From: an uncultured Erysipelotrichaceae bacterium
GTDB taxonomy: Bacteria; Bacillota_I; Bacilli_A; Acholeplasmatales; Anaeroplasmataceae
Direction of reading: 5' to 3'
NCBI GenBank assembly: GCA_902783745.1
Contig: CACZRY010000194.1
Coordinates: 1-6,931 of the forward strand
DNA: 6,931 nucleotides
The notes under the pieces are model-generated. The model saw nothing but the letters and a program-made list of their open reading frames with translations. It did not search any database and was not told the origin of the DNA. The position numbers were made by a program, and so were the translations under genes. Positions 5,401 to 6,931 of the stretch are shown here, one piece after another (positions within the stretch are counted from its first letter, which is position 1; each line of letters begins with the position of its first letter).

Positions 5401-6931
5401 TATCTTATGCTTCACTGTGAAATATCCATCATAAGTAAATGTTAAATCCTTATCATTATAAGATTCTTTACTTACAAAATTATTTAACGCAAAATATGAA
5501 ATATCAAATCCATCAAATTTCTTTTCCCAAATTATATCTTTACGTAATTCTATAACTTCACCAGTATTTGATGTAATAGTTGCAACATTATAGTAGTTAT
5601 CACTAATTCCATCTATATATAATTCATAAATAGATTGTGGAATTATATAATCAACTGGAGTTATATCAAATTCTATTACATTATCATTATAATCTACACC
5701 ATTATCTGTCGTCTTGACTGAAATATTTGTTACATAATTATTTTCATCAAAATGACAAATTAATAATGCATTTGGACCAAATTCTTTCGAATCAATAACA
5801 GATAATACATATCTACCATTTTCATCTTTTTCTAGTGTAAAATATGCACCTGATGATTCATTATCAAATACCATATATACTAAATCTAATGGATTATATT
5901 CAATTGATTCTTCGCTATCTAAAATATATTGTTCATCAATAAAATTATAACAAATGAAATTATTGATAGTTTCAATTTTTCCATTCGCATTACTTGATAA
6001 ATTAAATGCATATTTTACTTCTCTATTTTCAACTTCTTTTAATAATTTTTGATAATCAACTTTTGTTGATTCTAATTTTTGATAAGAGAAATCAAATTCA
6101 ATAACATCTTTTTCGTTATCATTTTCATAACTAATATAGTCTGTTAAATAACCATATTCATCATATGTAAGTACTTCTTTAAAATCTTCATTTTCTAATG
6201 TTATAGTGTATGAATTATACATTGATATGGCTTTCATATCATTAATTCCTTTAACATCTAAAATAAAGAAATATTTAGAATAATCATATACACTACCATC
6301 TTTAGTCCAAATTGGTTTTAAATATACATCTTCTGTCTTACCATCTCTATATTTAACATGACACTTATTGTAATCTAGTCTTTTTACATTATTTAAATAG
6401 CTATTAAAATCTTCTTCGTGATAAAGATCTATACTATCAAAAGAAATTTCTACTTTTAATTCTTGATTGTAAGCATCTATAGATACATTTTCTAATGTTG
6501 CAGTAGCAACATAACCATCTTTACTAAATACACATTCATAAGATATTCCATCTTTTATAAATTTAGCTAAATATGTATCACTAGAATTAGGATATATCTT
6601 AAAAGATCCATTTAAATCCTTTAATTTAGTTATATCACAAATTGAATCTAGGGGTACATAATTACAATCTCTTACACCATATAGCATCCAACTATCAAGA
6701 TGCAAAGTATATTCATAAGTATTTTTTTCTCCATCAACTTCAACAATAACACTTGCATAGTTATAATCTTTCTTTTTAAATTCATTAATTAGATTATTAA
6801 CTTCTTCATTACTTAAGCTACCATCATCTACAACTGTAGTTGTTGTTGTAGTTTGTTCTACAATATTAGTTGAATTGTTATCATTTGAAACATTACAGCT
6901 TGTAAGGCCAGCGATTGTTGACGTTAAAGCC
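2482..6931 (-). CDS. Giant tandem-repeat surface lipoprotein, 5'-truncated by window edge; function unknown
   Basis: I do not recognise a named family. The frame is open from the window edge to TAG at 2484-2482, giving 1482 visible residues; numbering here starts at the codon 6930-6928. Residues 1-11 are the end of a signal peptide (STIAG), and LTSC at 9-12 is a lipobox, so the protein should be exported, lipidated on Cys12 and anchored on the outer face of the membrane. A polar linker with six consecutive Thr (27-32) follows, then about eleven diverged units of around 130 residues to the end. Each unit appears to begin with a short helix, followed by beta-rich sequence, a Trp, and later an aromatic-Asp-x-x-x-Tyr turn. 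The protein is rich in Tyr, Asn, Asp, Ser and Ile and poor in Arg, Pro and His. No LPXTG, catalytic motif or further membrane segment is visible. A TTG at 6705-6703 is internal, not the start; the true start lies beyond 6931. A binding, adhesion or surface-coat role is a guess. Confidence 0.9.
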   Translation of the reverse strand, partial: ALTSTIAGLTSCNVSNDNNSTNIVEQTTTTTTVVDDGSLSNEEVNNLINEFKKKDYNYASVIVEVDGEKNTYEYTLHLDSWMLYGVRDCNYVPLDSICDITKLKDLNGSFKIYPNSSDTYLAKFIKDGISYECVFSKDGYVATATLENVSIDAYNQELKVEISFDSIDLYHEEDFNSYLNNVKRLDYNKCHVKYRDGKTEDVYLKPIWTKDGSVYDYSKYFFILDVKGINDMKAISMYNSYTITLENEDFKEVLTYDEYGYLTDYISYENDNEKDVIEFDFSYQKLESTKVDYQKLLKEVENREVKYAFNLSSNANGKIETINNFICYNFIDEQYILDSEESIEYNPLDLVYMVFDNESSGAYFTLEKDENGRYVLSVIDSKEFGPNALLICHFDENNYVTNISVKTTDNGVDYNDNVIEFDITPVDYIIPQSIYELYIDGISDNYYNVATITSNTGEVIELRKDIIWEKKFDGFDISYFALNNFVSKESYNDKDLTFTYDGYFTVKHKIDSSSYELLRYDNEGILVSYQLYVSDELKSEYTIEFSGVQNAQIRYDIDAIKAEILNNRKTNYYAATEVNTNLESNIVKNVNYTYDYNSNKWVLSNGTIVDGNPFIMEEFLDLIDEFYSYEITKDANGYYKIVGYIQINNLFCKRVLEFNEDYYLVHSTSIMGDRNGNLVSNNSSLFEYEKRLLTKEEFEKYYGSIERKYYDTCVYTIKNLNTGEDSTFTNTRTRAWACEYYCDLDVKNYYLPDKTDSSIIELPIASIYYDGLIVIEVAYPNQDVVTYKYSISNPGYLYHFSNSTYDVDLEYSLSFDSKTLYSLSDVSAEISNERKAEEVAVSIEFLDKNDDVKTIYYEYDSSKSEWINEKSYIVNLNNMISLESVLAYIDTNNDSNTYSYITKENGLYVVTIVTDGLNNSYCKLQYNSNYYLVHAIIDFTDGNDLYYYEATSNYCNKKVDKESLESFIDNMKLLDYDKLVVTDEDNECEYEFFKYLVWDIDSKYTFADPTIFTLKGFYSPSMFDDDKYYVSVNNDNCYCIRLVDNGIEKEYSFDNKGYIKSFSISDYSIPEIIVYEFNFSKYSPEVTSSYIDTLINNAKEQHKNEIYAKVNITERSYLNNTVDNYSISYNSDLGAWEDSLYLEDFLEQLRDGIVRISEYDNYYSILIKISDTSYAEIIANKNYYITGIYFYSLDEYQSNLTVESSVSFEYEIGKSNPTIGQTYVASYFYNEVISKPITKFSHVVMSANEGANQASFDGFGFNGVWIFPDGPSPDFIPTLKSLFSFYDLDTLDTFMSIQKTEKYYICIVTTEDGSQMVYFDVNTLYMTKISIEDQMEYSFTYDNSFDIDDYRVEKESFTQEQIKTITDGMKFELEIFYLNSSKMVDKKYTYSQENDELYDVDLNVLNLKHGLCFDIDSYSNEIYYNYYGTIIKTFTVKVDSFNYTYNILYDKDLCAKYGWVVITDAKGNFIEDISINYYYYKY
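3682..4053 (-). repeat. Lipoprotein unit 8, closest partner of unit 2
   Basis: See the motif pairs given for unit 2. This is the clearest even-numbered unit: an initial helix ESLESFIDNMKLLDY, conserved Trp998, and the SFDNKGYI turn followed by strands ending EFNFSK. The match to unit 2, six units away, suggests that duplication of blocks of units came before divergence. Confidence 0.75.
4066..4464 (-). repeat. Lipoprotein unit 7, closest partner of unit 5
   Basis: See the motif pairs given for unit 5. It carries conserved Trp866 and the YYLVH turn. It runs directly into unit 8 through CNKKVDKESLESF. Confidence 0.75.
4861..5268 (-). repeat. Lipoprotein unit 5, closest partner of unit 7
   Basis: The helix IKAEILNNRKTNYYA matches VSAEISNERKAEEVA of unit 7. 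YDYNSNKWVLSNGTIV matches YEYDSSKSEWINEKSYIV, ITKDANGYYKIV matches ITKENGLYVVTI, and EFNEDYYLVHSTS matches QYNSNYYLVHAII. The YYLVH motifs are 268 residues apart, two periods of 134, consistent with two alternating unit types. Confidence 0.75.
6070..6420 (-). repeat. Lipoprotein unit 2, closest partner of unit 8
   Basis: This unit aligns with unit 8 over its whole length: LNNVKRLDYNK against IDNMKLLDYDK, LKPIWTKDGSVY against FKYLVWDIDSKY, LDVKGI against FTLKGF, TYDEYGYLTDYIS against SFDNKGYIKSFSIS, and VIEFDFSY against VYEFNFSK. The shared LDY motifs are 789 residues apart, six periods of about 131.5. Confidence 0.75.
6835..6852 (-). repeat. Poly-threonine linker (ACA/ACT codon run)
   Basis: Six consecutive Thr codons (ACT ACA ACA ACA ACT ACA) lie 15 residues after the lipid-anchored Cys and before the first repeat unit. 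It looks like a flexible tether between membrane anchor and folded domains. The simple codon run could vary in length between strains. Confidence 0.75.
6895..6931 (-). other. Lipoprotein signal peptide end and lipobox
   Basis: The first codons read ALTSTIAGLTSC. Leu-Thr-Ser-Cys fits the lipobox, with the Cys codon TGT at 6897-6895. The residues after Cys (NVSNDNNST) are polar, as in mature lipoproteins. The charged amino end and start codon of the signal peptide lie outside the window. Confidence 0.85.

Larger units (their letters stand above)
2482..6816 (-). repeat. Eleven diverged tandem protein units of about 130 residues
   Basis: Approximate unit starts in the visible protein are residues 39, 171, 290, 431, 555, 692, 823, 960, 1085, 1218 and 1352. 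Nine of the ten Trp recur at 81, 208, 468, 601, 736, 866, 998, 1136 and 1265. Tyr335 and Tyr1398 occupy the expected place in units 3 and 11. An aromatic-Asp/Asn turn recurs in nearly every unit, for example TYDEYGYLT, HFDENNYVT, EFNEDYYLV, QYNSNYYLV, SFDNKGYIK. The units are too diverged to be recent DNA duplications. Boundaries are by eye and uncertain by 5-10 residues; units 6, 10 and 11 are the least clear. Confidence 0.75.

Noticed and set aside
6722..6728. A7 tract within the coding strand of the lipoprotein near its start, a possible phase-variation site
   Set aside because: Runs of this length are expected by chance in DNA this AT-rich, and the frame is intact. No second tract or alternative frame supports a switch.
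2482..6931. Assignment of the giant protein to a known adhesin, S-layer or LolA/LppX-type lipoprotein family
   Set aside because: The helix-plus-strands pattern is only vaguely similar. I see no diagnostic motif, LPXTG, SLH domain or catalytic residue.
1..6931. CRISPR array, insertion sequence, tRNA or toxin-antitoxin genes
   Set aside because: I found no short regularly spaced direct repeats with spacers, no transposase-like frame, no tRNA fold and no credible plus-strand coding region.

Overview
The window is AT-rich and every gene in it lies on the minus strand. It looks like a chromosomal piece of a low-GC Firmicute (Bacilli, Erysipelotrichia or a Mollicutes-related gut lineage). The reasons are a T-box-controlled tyrosyl-tRNA synthetase, a CcpA-type regulator, strong AGGAGG-type ribosome binding sites and near-consensus sigma-A promoters. 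Tryptophan is encoded by TGG throughout, so nothing suggests a UGA=Trp code. The exact genus cannot be read from this sequence.

Layout in the direction of transcription, from high to low coordinates. (1) 6931-2482: one very large, 5'-truncated reading frame. It begins inside a lipoprotein signal peptide (lipobox LTSC, lipidated Cys at 6895-6897), continues through a Thr-rich linker, and then consists of about eleven diverged tandem units of roughly 130 residues rich in Tyr, Asn, Asp and Ser. It ends at a TAG followed by an intrinsic terminator (2440-2471). (2) 2281-1286: a complete LacI-family regulator that is almost certainly CcpA. It has a TTGAAA-17-TATAAT promoter carrying cre-like CcpA operator sequences, which suggests autoregulation. 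(3) 1305-1055: a promoter overlapping the ccpA 3' end, then a tyrosine T-box riboswitch (specifier UAC, stem III, T-box/antiterminator, terminator). (4) 1055-1: tyrS, with catalytic domain complete and the C-terminal S4 domain cut off by the window edge.

The tyrS and ccpA parts are ordinary and well understood. tyrS is switched on when uncharged tRNA-Tyr accumulates; CcpA with HPr-Ser-P is the global carbon catabolite regulator. ccpA has no terminator of its own before the T-box leader, so the riboswitch terminator may also end ccpA transcripts. The novel part is the giant repeat lipoprotein. I cannot assign it to a family, but its internal periodicity is clear: nine of its ten tryptophans recur about every 131 residues, and Tyr stands in at the two units where Trp is missing.
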